From the NCBI RefSeq assembly GCF_900112865.1, contig NZ_FONH01000005.1, forward strand, positions 237,411 through 301,410: a stretch of DNA of 64,000 bases. Direction: 5' to 3'. A model generated the notes under the pieces. It did no database searches. It was given only the letters and a program-made list of their open reading frames with translations, and was not told the origin of the DNA. The number at the start of each line of letters is the position of its first letter. Within the stretch, counting starts at the first letter, position 1. Origin of the DNA: Dyella marensis (GTDB taxonomy: Bacteria; Pseudomonadota; Gammaproteobacteria; Xanthomonadales; Rhodanobacteraceae). Of the stretch, positions 16,919 to 26,520 are shown one piece after another. Both the position numbers and the translations under genes were made by a program.

Positions 16919-18121
16919 ATGAATCCCAGCTTCTCCCGCCTTCCCGAGCCCGGCGCCGACGAGCGCGCCCATTCCGACCATCTGCTCGCGCGCCTGCGTG
17001 AGCACATCGCCGCGCACGGTCCGCTGCCGTTCTCCGAATACATGGGCCGTTGTCTTTACGAGCCGGGCCTGGGCTATTACAGCGCCGGTACGACCAAGTT
17101 CGGCGCAGCCGGCGATTTCGTCACCGCACCGGAACTGGGCGACCTGTTCGCGCGCTGCGTGGTGAAGGTGCTCGGGCCGGTGCTGGAGATGCTCGGCGAC
17201 GAAGCCGACGTGCTCGAACTCGGCGGCGGCAGCGGCGTTTTTGCCGAAGCCGCGCTGCTGGCCTTGCATGCCAACCGGCAAGTGCCTCGCCATTACCTGA
17301 TCCTGGAACCGAGCGCGGATCTGCGCGAACGCCAGCGCGAGCGCCTTGCCGCCGCCTTGCCGCCGGACCTGTTCGCCCGCGTGCAATGGCTGGACCGTCC
17401 GCCGGAAGAAGCATGGCGCGGCGTGCTGTTCGCCAACGAAGTGATCGATGCCTTGCCCACCACGCGCTTCACCCTGCGTGCCGGCGAGGTCTACGAGGAA
17501 TACGTCGCGCTCGACGGCGAAGGCCGGCTGATGCGCACCGACCGGCCGGCGGATGCGCTGGTGTCCGGCGCGGTCCGCCATCTCGAACGCGATCTGGAAG
17601 CCTCCTTCGACGACGGCTACCGCTCTGAGGTACTGCCGCAGCTGCCGTACTGGATGCAGGCGATCGCCGGCTCGCTGGTTGCCGGCGTGATGCTGTTCAT
17701 CGACTACGGCTACGTGCGCCGCGAGTTCTACCAGCCCGGCCGCCGCGACGGCACGCTGATGGCGCATTACCGCCACCATGCGCACGCCGATCCGCTGTTC
17801 CTGCCCGGCCTCAACGACCTCACCGCCTCGGTGGATTTCACCGCGCTGGCCGAGGCCGGCAACCAGGCCGGCTTCGGCGTCGCCGCCTATCTGCCGCAGG
17901 CGCAGTTCCTGATCGCCGCGGGCCTGCAGCAGGTGTTCGAAGAGGCCTATGCGGATGCGCCGGACGAAGCGGCGCGCTACCGCCTCGCGCAGCAGGTGAA
18001 GAAGCTCACCCTGCCGGACCAGATGGGCGAGCGCTTCCAGGCGATGGTGCTGGCGCGCGGCATGGACATGGTGCCGCTGCCGGCGGACATGCTCGAAGCC
18101 GACCAGGGCGACCGGCTCTGA
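16919..18121 (+). CDS. MidA/NDUFAF7-family SAM-dependent methyltransferase
   Basis: A 400-residue protein of the MidA (DUF185) family, relatives of the mitochondrial complex I arginine methyltransferase NDUFAF7. Diagnostic stretches are PLPFSEYMGRCLYEPGLGYYS near residue 40, FVTAPELGDLFARC near residue 65, the SAM site LELGGGSGVFAE near residue 100 and the IDYGYVRREFYQP block near residue 262. The start MNPSFSRLPEPG was chosen because the family begins just before the helix that follows. Protein target unproven in bacteria. Confidence 0.92.
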   Translation: MNPSFSRLPEPGADERAHSDHLLARLREHIAAHGPLPFSEYMGRCLYEPGLGYYSAGTTKFGAAGDFVTAPELGDLFARCVVKVLGPVLEMLGDEADVLELGGGSGVFAEAALLALHANRQVPRHYLILEPSADLRERQRERLAAALPPDLFARVQWLDRPPEEAWRGVLFANEVIDALPTTRFTLRAGEVYEEYVALDGEGRLMRTDRPADALVSGAVRHLERDLEASFDDGYRSEVLPQLPYWMQAIAGSLVAGVMLFIDYGYVRREFYQPGRRDGTLMAHYRHHAHADPLFLPGLNDLTASVDFTALAEAGNQAGFGVAAYLPQAQFLIAAGLQQVFEEAYADAPDEAARYRLAQQVKKLTLPDQMGERFQAMVLARGMDMVPLPADMLEADQGDRL

Positions 18122-18125
18122 CGCT

Positions 18126-18153
18126 GCGCCGTCGCCGTTGGCGGCGACGGCGC
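18126..18153. terminator. GC-rich hairpin between convergent genes
   Basis: A perfect 12-bp stem (18126-18137 with 18142-18153) with a TTGG loop directly after the MidA stop and 8 bases before the stop of the convergent sulfatase-fold gene. There is no U-run, so it may act as an RNA 3'-end stabiliser or Rho-assisted terminator. Confidence 0.6.
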
Positions 18154-18161
18154 CACATCGA

Positions 18162-20180
18162 TCAATGCAGGACGGGCGTCGCGCCCGAACCCTGCCCGGC
18201 CTGCAGCGGCTGCACCGGCGTGTTGTCTTCCGGCCGCTTGCCCAGCTGGCGCAGCTTGTACAGATCCGCGGCCACCTGGTAATACGCCGTCGCCTCGTCC
18301 ACCTTGGCGCGATCCACCGGCTGCACCGGCGTGCCATCGCCGGTCTCGTAGTCCGGACGCATCTGCTCCAGCTTGCGCTGCGGCTCCAGCACGGTCAGCA
18401 CGTCGTCGCGCAGATAGCCCAGCTTCTCGTACGTCGCCGGGAAGGCGCGCTCGCGGCCCGGCTCGAGCTGGAACAGGTCGTAGCCGAAGAAGCGGCTGCG
18501 GTAGCTGAAGTTCAGCATGCCCAGCACGGTGGGCATGATGTCGATCTGCGCCATCAGGCGATGCACGCGCTGCGGCTGGATGTGCTTGGGCGCATAGATC
18601 CACAGCGGGATGTGGTAGCGGTTGATCGGCACGCTGGTGCGGCCGGCGCTGGAGGCGCAGTGGTCCGCGGTGATCACGAAGATGGTGTCGTCGAAGTAGG
18701 GCTTGCTGGCCGCGCGCTTGAGGAAATCGGCGATCGACCAGTCGGTATAGGCCACCGCCGCCTCGCGCGTACCGTTCTTCTCCTTCACGCGGCCGGCGGG
18801 CACGGTGAAGGGACGGTGGTTCGAGGTGGTCATGATGTGCAGGAAGAATGGCTTGCCCTGCGCATGGATGCTGTCCATCTGGCGCATCGCCAGCGTGTAC
18901 AGGTCCTCGTCGGCCACGCCCCACACGTTCTCGTGGTGGATCGGATCGTCCTTGTTGATGTCGTTGCGATCGACCGCGCGATAGCCGTTGTGGTTGAAGA
19001 AGTAATTCATGTTGTCGAAGTAGCCGTAGCCGCCATAGACGAAGTCCGACTGGTAGCCGCGCGCATTGAACACGTTGGCCACCGAGAACAGGTCTTCGTT
19101 GTTGTGCGCCTTGATCAGCGAATCGCCCGGCGTCGGCGGAATGGCCAGCGACAGCGCCTCCAGGCCGCGCACCGTGCGCGTGCCGTTGGCGTAGAGGTTG
19201 TCGAAGAACAGGCTCTTGTCGATCAGCGCGTCGAGGTTGGGCGTGATGCCGCGGTCGTCGCCGAAGGTCTGCATGAAGTCGGCGGAGAAGCTCTCGATGC
19301 TGATCAGCACCACGTTGAGGCGCTTCTCCGGTCCTTCGTGGCGGATCTCGCGGGTGAGATCGCGCGGGTCGTTGCTGACGAAAGTCGCCTCGGGCGTCTT
19401 CAGCATGGTGCGCACGTCGCGGTAGGCCTGGTCGCCCGGCAGCGTGGTGTAGAAGCGCGAGTATTCCAGGTGGCTGCTGCGGAAGGCGGCGAAAAATTCG
19501 TAGATGCCGTTGCCGGACAGCTCGTTGACGAAGTTGTTGTCGGTGCGGTCCTTCAGCGTGCCCTTGAACGCGGCCACGGTCACCACGGTCAGCACCAGCC
19601 ACACCAGCGCCACCTTGGCGCGCTGCCAGAAGCGCGTGCCGCCGTCGCGCGTGCGCAGGCCGCGCCGGCTGACCAGCAGGGCGATCAGCACGGCCAGCGC
19701 CAGCAGGCTCAGCCAGCGGCCCAGCGGATACGACTCGCGGATATTGCCGATCACCTCGGTGGTGTAGACCAGGTAATCCACCGCGATGAAGTTGAAGCGC
19801 GTGCCGAACTCGTTCCAGAACACCAGTTCCGACGCACCCACGAACATCAGCCAGTACAGCAGCACCGCCGCCAGCAGATACAGCGCCCACTGGCCCGCGC
19901 GCGACACATAGGCGCGGCGCGGCATCAGCCACAGGAACAGCACCAGCGGCCAGGCGATGTAGATGTAGGTGACCAGGTCGTACAGCAGCCCCACGCCGAA
20001 AGCGTAGGCCCAGTACAGCGGGTTGTGCGGCACGCCCTTGCCCGACATGACGAGCAGGGCCACGCGGGTGATCGCGCCGATCGCCACATAGGCGAAGGCC
20101 AGCCACCACAGGGGACGGAAACGCTGGCGCAGGGGCGAGGCGGAGGAATCGGCGGCTGACAAGGGGGCGGCTCCAGACAA
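18162..20180 (-). CDS. LTA-synthase-like membrane sulfatase-fold transferase
   Basis: A 672-residue protein: five N-terminal membrane helices (about residues 25-190), a linker, then a periplasmic alkaline-phosphatase-superfamily domain from about residue 270. The metal and nucleophile site pattern is present: ISIESFSADF (Glu/Ser), NGTRTVRGLE with the nucleophilic Thr near residue 335, HIMTTSNHRPF and FVITADHCAS with the metal-binding Asp-His. This matches the LtaS/OpgB-like family. Gram-negative members use phospholipid headgroups to decorate periplasmic glycans or lipids; polyglycerol phosphate synthesis is not implied. Confidence 0.85.
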   Translation of the reverse strand: MSGAAPLSAADSSASPLRQRFRPLWWLAFAYVAIGAITRVALLVMSGKGVPHNPLYWAYAFGVGLLYDLVTYIYIAWPLVLFLWLMPRRAYVSRAGQWALYLLAAVLLYWLMFVGASELVFWNEFGTRFNFIAVDYLVYTTEVIGNIRESYPLGRWLSLLALAVLIALLVSRRGLRTRDGGTRFWQRAKVALVWLVLTVVTVAAFKGTLKDRTDNNFVNELSGNGIYEFFAAFRSSHLEYSRFYTTLPGDQAYRDVRTMLKTPEATFVSNDPRDLTREIRHEGPEKRLNVVLISIESFSADFMQTFGDDRGITPNLDALIDKSLFFDNLYANGTRTVRGLEALSLAIPPTPGDSLIKAHNNEDLFSVANVFNARGYQSDFVYGGYGYFDNMNYFFNHNGYRAVDRNDINKDDPIHHENVWGVADEDLYTLAMRQMDSIHAQGKPFFLHIMTTSNHRPFTVPAGRVKEKNGTREAAVAYTDWSIADFLKRAASKPYFDDTIFVITADHCASSAGRTSVPINRYHIPLWIYAPKHIQPQRVHRLMAQIDIMPTVLGMLNFSYRSRFFGYDLFQLEPGRERAFPATYEKLGYLRDDVLTVLEPQRKLEQMRPDYETGDGTPVQPVDRAKVDEATAYYQVAADLYKLRQLGKRPEDNTPVQPLQAGQGSGATPVLH

Positions 20181-20245
20181 AACGTGTGAAACGCCCGTTA
20201 TGGCAGAACGACGACGGGCATCCGCACCTTATACAACGGAACGGC

Positions 20246-21475
20246 TTAGCCGGAGCTTCCGCGCACCGCCGCGATGGCCTCGATGCGGGCCTTTTCCATC
20301 GCCGCGCCCACCGCCGGACCCTGCAGGCCCCGCGCCACGAAAGCGCCCGCACCGATCGCCGCGGCGGCGGTGCGCGCCTTGCGCAGGTAGGTGGCCTGCG
20401 GATAGTCGTCGTCCTGGTGGCCCAGGCGGCCGCGCTTGTCCGCCTCGCAGGCGGCGAGGAAGACCTCCAGGCGCTCGGGGCGGCGCAGCGCGTCCAGTGC
20501 GCCGAGCAGGCGCAGCACGGTGGCGGGCTTCAGCTCGAAGGCGCGATGGGCGTTCAGATGCTCGCGGCAGACCTGCTCGGCCAGCGCGGCGTATTCGGTG
20601 GGCACGCGCAGGCGCTGGGCCAGCGCGCGCAGCGGCTCGACGCCGGCGTGCTCGTGGCCGACATGGCGCGGCAGCACGTCGTCCGGCGTCAGCGCCTTGC
20701 CCAGGTCGTGGGTCAGCGCGCAGAAGCCGACCAGGTCGTTGCCGGGCGCCAGGCGCGCAGCCATGTCGAGCACCATTTCGATGTGCACGCCGGTGTCGAC
20801 CTCGGGATGGAACTCGGCCCGCTGCGGCACGCCGTACAGCGCGTCGACTTCCGGAAACAGCACCGCCAGCGCGCCGCTTTCGCGCAGCACGCGCAGGAAC
20901 GCCGAGGGGCGCGGCTCGCCCAGCGCGCGGCGCGTTTCCTGCCATACGCGCTCGGGCACCAGATGATCGACCTCGCCGTCGCGCACCATGCGCTGCATCA
21001 GCGCCATGGTTTCCCCGGCGATGGTGAAGCCCAGCGGCGCGAAGCGCGCGGCGAAGCGCGCCACGCGCAGCAGGCGCACCGGATCCTCGACGAAGGCCGG
21101 CGACACGTGCCGCAGCACGCGCTGCTCGACATCGCGGACACCGCCGAACGGATCGACCAGGCTGCCCGCCTCGTCCATCGCGATCGCGTTGATGGTGAGG
21201 TCGCGGCGTTCCAGGTCCTGCTCCAGCGTCACCGCGGGATCGGCATGCACCGCGAAGCCGTGGTAGCCGCGCCCGGTCTTGCGCTCGGTGCGCGCCAGCG
21301 CGTATTCCTCGCCGGTGTCCGGATGCAGGAACACGGGGAAGTCCTTGCCCACCGGCTTGTAGCCGAGGGCGAGCAGGTCATCCGGCGTGGCGCCGACCAC
21401 CACGTGGTCGCGGTCGCTGACGGGACGCTGCAGCAGCTGGTCGCGGACGGCGCCGCCGACGAGATAGGTACGCAT
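20246..21475 (-). CDS. cca: Multifunctional CCA tRNA nucleotidyltransferase
   Basis: A 409-residue class II enzyme that adds or repairs the 3' CCA of tRNA. The nucleotidyltransferase head has VGGAVRD at residues 6-12 and the catalytic DRDHVVVG near residue 21; [10 protein letters not shown] lies near residue 90; [16 protein letters not shown] follows near residue 130. A C-terminal HD phosphohydrolase domain with [12 protein letters not shown] near residue 255 makes it the multifunctional type of E. coli (412 residues). The start [12 protein letters not shown] is unambiguous. Confidence 0.96.
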   Translation of the reverse strand: MRTYLVGGAVRDQLLQRPVSDRDHVVVGATPDDLLALGYKPVGKDFPVFLHPDTGEEYALARTERKTGRGYHGFAVHADPAVTLEQDLERRDLTINAIAMDEAGSLVDPFGGVRDVEQRVLRHVSPAFVEDPVRLLRVARFAARFAPLGFTIAGETMALMQRMVRDGEVDHLVPERVWQETRRALGEPRPSAFLRVLRESGALAVLFPEVDALYGVPQRAEFHPEVDTGVHIEMVLDMAARLAPGNDLVGFCALTHDLGKALTPDDVLPRHVGHEHAGVEPLRALAQRLRVPTEYAALAEQVCREHLNAHRAFELKPATVLRLLGALDALRRPERLEVFLAACEADKRGRLGHQDDDYPQATYLRKARTAAAAIGAGAFVARGLQGPAVGAAMEKARIEAIAAVRGSSG

Positions 21476-21499
21476 GGCGCGATTCTGCCATGCGCTTAA

Positions 21500-21633
21500 G
21501 GCAACACCGATCAAATATCGCCGCCGTCATCATCCCACTCCCTGGATTTCGGTAAGCGGGGCCTTCGCCGACGGTCCTGCGGCCTGCGGACAGACAGGGC
21601 TGGTGACGGTGGCGATATTTGATCAGTGTTGCC
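21500..21633. mobile_element. 134-bp MITE-like inverted-repeat element
   Basis: Terminal arms of 30 bases (21500-21529 and 21604-21633) are inverted with 28 matches; they begin GGCAACACYGATCAAATATC. The 74-base centre is GC-rich with short internal stems and no ORF. The element sits between the cca start and the NDUFA9-like stop, four bases from the latter. Its ends share G1-G2, C6, C8 and GATC at positions 10-13 with the outer arms of the 5594-5878 element, suggesting related transposase recognition. Confidence 0.7.
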
Positions 21634-21637
21634 CGAA

Positions 21638-22573
21638 TCAGCGCATGGCGCGGTAGCGGTCCAGTCGCTGCTGCCGGCGCGAACCCTGCAGCAGCACCGG
21701 CAGCCACGGCGTCAGCGGCTGCGGCCGGATGTCCAGCGCGGCGTAGCCGTCCTGCTCGCCCACCGAGTCGGTGCACAGGGTGAGGAAGCTGTCGTACGAG
21801 AACGGTTTGCCCGGCAGCAGTTCGGCGAAGCGCGCCTGCACGCGGCCCAGCGCGTCGGGCAGCGGCACGATGCGCGTGCGCAGGCCGAGCGTGTCGCGGA
21901 TGCCGTGCACGATCTCGCCCAGGGTGAGCACTTCCGGTCCGTAGAGCTCGAAGCTGCGGTCGATGCCGAGCGGGTCGTTGGCCACGCAGCGCACGATCGC
22001 CTCGGCGACGTCGCCCGCATAGGTCGGCGCCAGGCGCGACCCGGCGCGCGCCAGCGGCAGCACCGGCATCATCTTCAGCAGCGCGGCGAAGCGCGAGACC
22101 AGGCCGTCGTTGGCGCCGAACATCACGCTCGACTGATAGATCGTCCAGTCCAGGCCGGACTGGCGCACCGCGGTTTCCGCCTCGCCGCGCGTCTTCAGAT
22201 ACTGCGACAGGCCCTGGCCGGCCTTCAGCGCGCTCATCAGGTGCAGCCGGCCGATGCCGGCCGCGTGGCAGGCGGCAGCCACGCGGCGGGCCAGCTCCAC
22301 GTGGATTTCCTGCAGCGAATGCCCGCCGGCCGCGTGCAGCGAGCCGATCATGTGGATCACCGCATCGGCGCCTTCGAACTGCCGGCGCAGCGCATTGGCG
22401 TCGTAGACGTCGGTGCTGCGGATTTCCACGCCGGGCACCACGGCGAGCGCGCGGCGGCGCTCGCGGTTGCGCGACAATAGCACGATGCGATGCCCGTCCA
22501 TGGCCAGCCGCGGCACCAGATAGCTGCCGACGAAGCCGGTGCCGCCCAGGATGACGAGACGTTTGGCGTTCAT
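21638..22573 (-). CDS. NDUFA9-like NAD(P)-binding protein
   Basis: A 311-residue atypical SDR of the complex I NDUFA9 subunit family. The N-terminal LVILGGTGFVGSYLVPRLA is the nucleotide-binding site; VIHMIGSLH near residue 75, KTRGEAETAVRQSGLDWTIYQSSVMFG near residue 145 and APTYAGDVAEAIV near residue 190 follow the family pattern in which the canonical YxxxK is modified. In bacteria such proteins are epimerase-like with unknown substrate. It starts 11 bases after the slt stop, so the two are probably cotranscribed. Confidence 0.88.
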   Translation of the reverse strand: MNAKRLVILGGTGFVGSYLVPRLAMDGHRIVLLSRNRERRRALAVVPGVEIRSTDVYDANALRRQFEGADAVIHMIGSLHAAGGHSLQEIHVELARRVAAACHAAGIGRLHLMSALKAGQGLSQYLKTRGEAETAVRQSGLDWTIYQSSVMFGANDGLVSRFAALLKMMPVLPLARAGSRLAPTYAGDVAEAIVRCVANDPLGIDRSFELYGPEVLTLGEIVHGIRDTLGLRTRIVPLPDALGRVQARFAELLPGKPFSYDSFLTLCTDSVGEQDGYAALDIRPQPLTPWLPVLLQGSRRQQRLDRYRAMR

Positions 22574-22584
22574 GCGGGCATACC

Positions 22585-24693
22585 TCAGCGGGGTGAACTG
22601 TTCGGCGCGTCGTTCGCCGGCGGCGCGGCGACCGTGGCCGCATCGGCGGGCGCCGCCGCGGCGGCCGCGGCCGGGCAGGTCACCGGGCGGCGCGGGGTGT
22701 TGCGGTCGGGCAATTGATACGTGTCGCCGATCGCGGTCAGGCGCGTGGCCAGCGGCGTGGCGGTGCCGTTGAGGCGCCAGTCGTAGATCACCGCGAAGGA
22801 CATCACGCGAGCCACGTATTCGCGCGTTTCCTTGAACGGCATGCTGGCGACGAACAGGTCCGGCGGCAGCGAGCCGCGTGCAGCCAGCCATTGATCCACG
22901 CGCCCCGGTCCGGCGTTGTAGGCGGCGCTCGCCAGCCACGGCGCGCCGTTGAAGCGCGCCGCCATTTGCGCCAGATAGCGCGTGCCGAGCACGATATTGG
23001 TGATCGGGTCGTACAGCGATTCGGCGCCGCCCCAGTTGAGCCCGTTGCGCCGCGCGACCAGCGCCGCGGTATCCGGCAGCAGCTGCATCAGGCCGCGCGC
23101 ATTGGCGCCGGAGCGCGCATCGCTCATCCATGCGCTCTCCGCGCGCAGGATCGCGTAGGCCCAGGACGGATCGATGCCGGCTTCCGCCGCCTGCGGCACC
23201 AGGCCGTCCTGGCTGGCCAGCGGGAAGCGCTGCTCGTAGTAGCGCAGCGCCTCGCCCTTGTTGAAGGCGTAGACGGAGCGGTCGTACCAGCCGCGGCGAT
23301 AGGCCAGGTCGGCGGCCAGCTTCTGCGTGGCCGCATCGGCGCCGTCCAGCGCCTGCACCCATTCGCGGCGCGCCTGCCGCGGCAGGCCGACGGCGTACAG
23401 CTCGAACGCGCGCTGCAGGCCGGCGTTGGCGAGCAGCGCCTGTTCGCGCGGCGGATCCGGCGGCAGGGTCAGCGGGCAAATCGCATACGGCACGTCGAGC
23501 TTGTCCGCGGCGAGGAAGCCGAAGAAGGTCGGTTCGTCGGCCAGCGAGACCAGCAGGCGGCGCGCGTCGCCGTCGCGATTCAGTGCGCCGAGCGCGCGCG
23601 CGCGGAACCAGCGCCATTCGCCGTCCTGCTTCTGCGCCGCCGGCATGGCATCGATCGCCTCCAGCACCGCCGGCCAGTTCTGCTGCGCCAGCGCCACGCG
23701 CACGCGCCACTCGCGCGTGGCGTCGGTCTGCGCCTGCGGCGGCAGCGCGGCGAGGCGCTGCAGCGCGTCGTCGTTGAAGTCGGTGGCGTGGAAAAGAGCG
23801 AGCGCCGAGAGAACGCGCCGCTGCTGTTCGGGCGTGAACTTGAAATGTCCGCGCAGCTGTTCCCAGCTGCTGTCGGCGGCGCCGGACTGCCGCCGCGCCA
23901 GGCGCTCCAGCGCGAGCATCGCGGCCTGCCGGCTGCGTGGCGTATCCGGCCAGGTAGCGGCCTTGGCCGCGGCGCCGCCGGGATCGCGCAGCGCCAGCGC
24001 GATGCGCTGCGCGGCCTGTGCATCGTCGGCAGGCAGCCAGGCGGCGAGCGCGGCGACGGTGCCGGGCTGGTTGGCGTCGGCGGCGCGGTCGATGCGCTCC
24101 CACAGCCGCGGCGCGGTGAGCAGGCCCTGGTCGTGCGCGGCGGCGATCACCGGATCGCAGGCATTGGGCAGGTTCGGCTTGTTCCACAGCGCGGCGAGGT
24201 CGCGCTGGAAATCCAGCGTGGCGCCTTGCGCCGACGGCCCTGACTGCGCCGGCGAGGGTTGCGTCTGCGCCAGCCGCGCCTGCAGGGCATCGCACGTCAG
24301 CGCATCGCCCAGGCCTGGCTGGTACAGCGACTGGAAGGTCGCCCAGTCCTTGCGCCGCGCCAGTTCCAGCAGGTAGTCGCGGCGCAGGTCATTGGCGGGA
24401 ATCAGCTGCGCGTAGCGCTTGAGATAGGCGTCGACGGGCGCGCGGTCGAGCTGGCGCAGGTCGTGGGTGAGCGCGGCGGCTTCCAGGTATGGATACAGCG
24501 GATAGTCCGACAGGTTCTGCGCCAGCGCGCGCCAGCCGTCGCCGCCTTGCTGCGCGGTGGCGTAGGCCTGCTTGAAAGCGGCGCGCTGCGCGTCCGTGGG
24601 TTCCGCGGCCTGCGCGATGCCGGCCAGCAGCAGGCCGGCGGCGAGGGCGAGAAGCGAGTGGGCGAGACGCCGCGGCGCTGCGTGAAGAGGCAT
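22585..24693 (-). CDS. slt: Soluble lytic murein transglycosylase (Slt70 type)
   Basis: A 702-residue exported enzyme that cleaves peptidoglycan between MurNAc and GlcNAc to give anhydro-MurNAc. Residues 1-31 are a signal peptide ending AQA. The central 400 residues are the helical superhelix (U and L domains). The catalytic SLT domain begins near residue 500: the active-site Glu lies in RAESAWMSDARSGANARGL, followed by GLMQLLPDTA and AAYNAGPGRVD. The C-terminal 35 residues are an Ala/Pro-rich tail not needed for catalysis. AAGGAG precedes the ATG at good distance. Confidence 0.94.
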   Translation of the reverse strand: MPLHAAPRRLAHSLLALAAGLLLAGIAQAAEPTDAQRAAFKQAYATAQQGGDGWRALAQNLSDYPLYPYLEAAALTHDLRQLDRAPVDAYLKRYAQLIPANDLRRDYLLELARRKDWATFQSLYQPGLGDALTCDALQARLAQTQPSPAQSGPSAQGATLDFQRDLAALWNKPNLPNACDPVIAAAHDQGLLTAPRLWERIDRAADANQPGTVAALAAWLPADDAQAAQRIALALRDPGGAAAKAATWPDTPRSRQAAMLALERLARRQSGAADSSWEQLRGHFKFTPEQQRRVLSALALFHATDFNDDALQRLAALPPQAQTDATREWRVRVALAQQNWPAVLEAIDAMPAAQKQDGEWRWFRARALGALNRDGDARRLLVSLADEPTFFGFLAADKLDVPYAICPLTLPPDPPREQALLANAGLQRAFELYAVGLPRQARREWVQALDGADAATQKLAADLAYRRGWYDRSVYAFNKGEALRYYEQRFPLASQDGLVPQAAEAGIDPSWAYAILRAESAWMSDARSGANARGLMQLLPDTAALVARRNGLNWGGAESLYDPITNIVLGTRYLAQMAARFNGAPWLASAAYNAGPGRVDQWLAARGSLPPDLFVASMPFKETREYVARVMSFAVIYDWRLNGTATPLATRLTAIGDTYQLPDRNTPRRPVTCPAAAAAAAPADAATVAAPPANDAPNSSPR

Positions 24694-24912
24694 GGAAACT
24701 CCTTGTGCGATGGCCACGCGAACGCGGCCGATCGATAGCGCAGTGTAGGCCGGACGATTCCAGGTCGCGGCATCGGACGAGCCCCGCAGCATGTCAAAAC
24801 TCGGCTGAGTCCTAGGTTAAAGCGCGTCTTCACGCCGCCGGCCGCGCGCATGCCCCTGCTAGACTTGCCCGCTTCCAAGGCGCCGCGGCCGGCGCGATCC
24901 CACAGGTAGCGC

Positions 24913-26520
24913 ATGTCGTCCACGCCGTCGCTTTCGTCCCGCGCGCGTTTCTTGCTCTGGCTGGTGCTGGCCGTCTGTGCCTTCGCCGGCGCGTTGTGGT
25001 GGTGGCTGCTCGGCCGCCCGGTGGCGCTGCCCGACGCGCCGTCCGCGCGCATCGCCTGCGTGTCCTACGCGCCGTTCCGCCAACCGGGCGAAACGCCGTA
25101 CGACCTCAAGGCCTTCATCAGCCCCGAGCGCATCGACGCCGACCTGCGCGCGCTGTCGCAGCGCTTCGACTGCGTGCGTACCTATTCGCAGGGCCAGGGC
25201 CTGAGCGCCGTGCCGGAGATCGCCGGTCGCTACGGCATGAAGGTGATCATGGGCATCTGGCTGGGCCGCGATCCGGTCGCCAATGCCAGGCAGGTGGAGC
25301 TGGGCATCGCCGAGGCGAAGGCGCATCCCGAGGTGCTGCGCGGCGTGGTGGTCGGCAACGAGGTACTGCTGCGCGGGGAGCAGTCGCCTGCCGCCCTGGC
25401 CGGGTACGCGCGGCAGGTGCGCGCGGCGATTCCCGCGTCGGTGCCGGTCACGTATGCGGACGTGTGGGAGTTCTGGCTGCGCTATCCGGAGATGGCCAAG
25501 TCGGTGGACTACCTCACCATCCACATCCTGCCGTACTGGGAAGACGAGCCGGTGCCGCCGGAACACGCGGTGCGCCACGTGGCCGAGGTCTACCAGCGCA
25601 TGAAGCACGCCTTCCCCGGGCGCGAGGTGATGATCGGCGAGACCGGCTGGCCCAGCGCCGGCAAGCCGCGCCGCGCGGCACGCGCGAGCGTGGTGAACGA
25701 GGCGCGCTACCTGCGCGAATTCCTCGACTACGCCGGCAGCGTTGCGATGCCCTACAACGTGATCGAAGCCTTCGACCAGCCGTGGAAGCGCGCGCAGGAG
25801 GGCACCACCGGCGGCTACTGGGGCATCTACGACGTTCACGCGCGGCCGAAATTCTCGATGCAGGGCCCGGTGACCGAAGAACCGCGCTGGTGGCTGGGCT
25901 GGCTGGCCGGCGCCGCGGGCGTGGCGCTGTTCGTGCTCGCCGGTGTGCCGCGCCGCGGCTGGCGGGGGTTGTCCGGCTGGGGCGTGCTCGCGCTGGCGGG
26001 CTTTGCCACCGGCACCGCGCTGGCCTGGCAATACCGGCAGATGCTCTACGCCTGCCGCGACCTGCTCGAATGGGGATGGTCGTGGGCGGCCTGCGCGGGC
26101 GGACTGGCGACCGCGATCGTGCTGGCGCGCTGGCTGGCCGCGCGCATCGGCGGCGCGGTGTCCGCGATCCTGCCCGGCGCATGGCTGCGCTTCGCCTGGC
26201 TGTTCCTGCTCGCGCTGGAAGGCCTGCTGCTGGTGTTCGACGGCCGCTATCGCGATTTCCCGCTGGGCCTCGCCGTGCTGCCCTGCATCGGCTATGGCCT
26301 GGCCGGCTGGCTGAGCGGCTGGGCGCAGGCCGGGGGACTGCGGCTGGAAGAACGCTGTCTAGCAGTGCTGGTGCCGGTGCTGGCGGCCGTGGTGGTCGCG
26401 CAGGATCTCGGCCTCAATCCGGTGACCTGGCTATGGCTGGGTTTGAACCTGGCGATCGCGCTGCCCGTGCTGGTCGCGTGGCGCCGCAAGCCGGTCGGCC
26501 TGCCAGCGAACCAGGCGTAG
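24913..26520 (+). CDS. Membrane-anchored GH17 beta-1,3-glucanase/transglycosylase-like protein
   Basis: A 535-residue protein: one N-terminal membrane segment (residues 12-34), a GH17 TIM barrel from about residue 42 to 330, and a C-terminal region of six or seven membrane segments. Both GH17 catalytic glutamates are seen, the acid in VVVGNEVLLRGE near residue 153 and the nucleophile in MIGETGWPSAG near residue 243. The catalytic domain would face the periplasm. The family remodels beta-1,3-glucans; NdvC-like action on cyclic or linear periplasmic glucans is inference. No glycosyltransferase domain is fused. Confidence 0.87.
   Translation: MSSTPSLSSRARFLLWLVLAVCAFAGALWWWLLGRPVALPDAPSARIACVSYAPFRQPGETPYDLKAFISPERIDADLRALSQRFDCVRTYSQGQGLSAVPEIAGRYGMKVIMGIWLGRDPVANARQVELGIAEAKAHPEVLRGVVVGNEVLLRGEQSPAALAGYARQVRAAIPASVPVTYADVWEFWLRYPEMAKSVDYLTIHILPYWEDEPVPPEHAVRHVAEVYQRMKHAFPGREVMIGETGWPSAGKPRRAARASVVNEARYLREFLDYAGSVAMPYNVIEAFDQPWKRAQEGTTGGYWGIYDVHARPKFSMQGPVTEEPRWWLGWLAGAAGVALFVLAGVPRRGWRGLSGWGVLALAGFATGTALAWQYRQMLYACRDLLEWGWSWAACAGGLATAIVLARWLAARIGGAVSAILPGAWLRFAWLFLLALEGLLLVFDGRYRDFPLGLAVLPCIGYGLAGWLSGWAQAGGLRLEERCLAVLVPVLAAVVVAQDLGLNPVTWLWLGLNLAIALPVLVAWRRKPVGLPANQA

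Noticed and set aside
14453..18337. Very long open frame antisense to the TonB receptor and MidA genes
   Set aside because: High-GC codon structure produces long antisense open frames; the translation is low-complexity Arg/Ala/Gly/Val-rich with no domain, while the sense strand encodes clear proteins.
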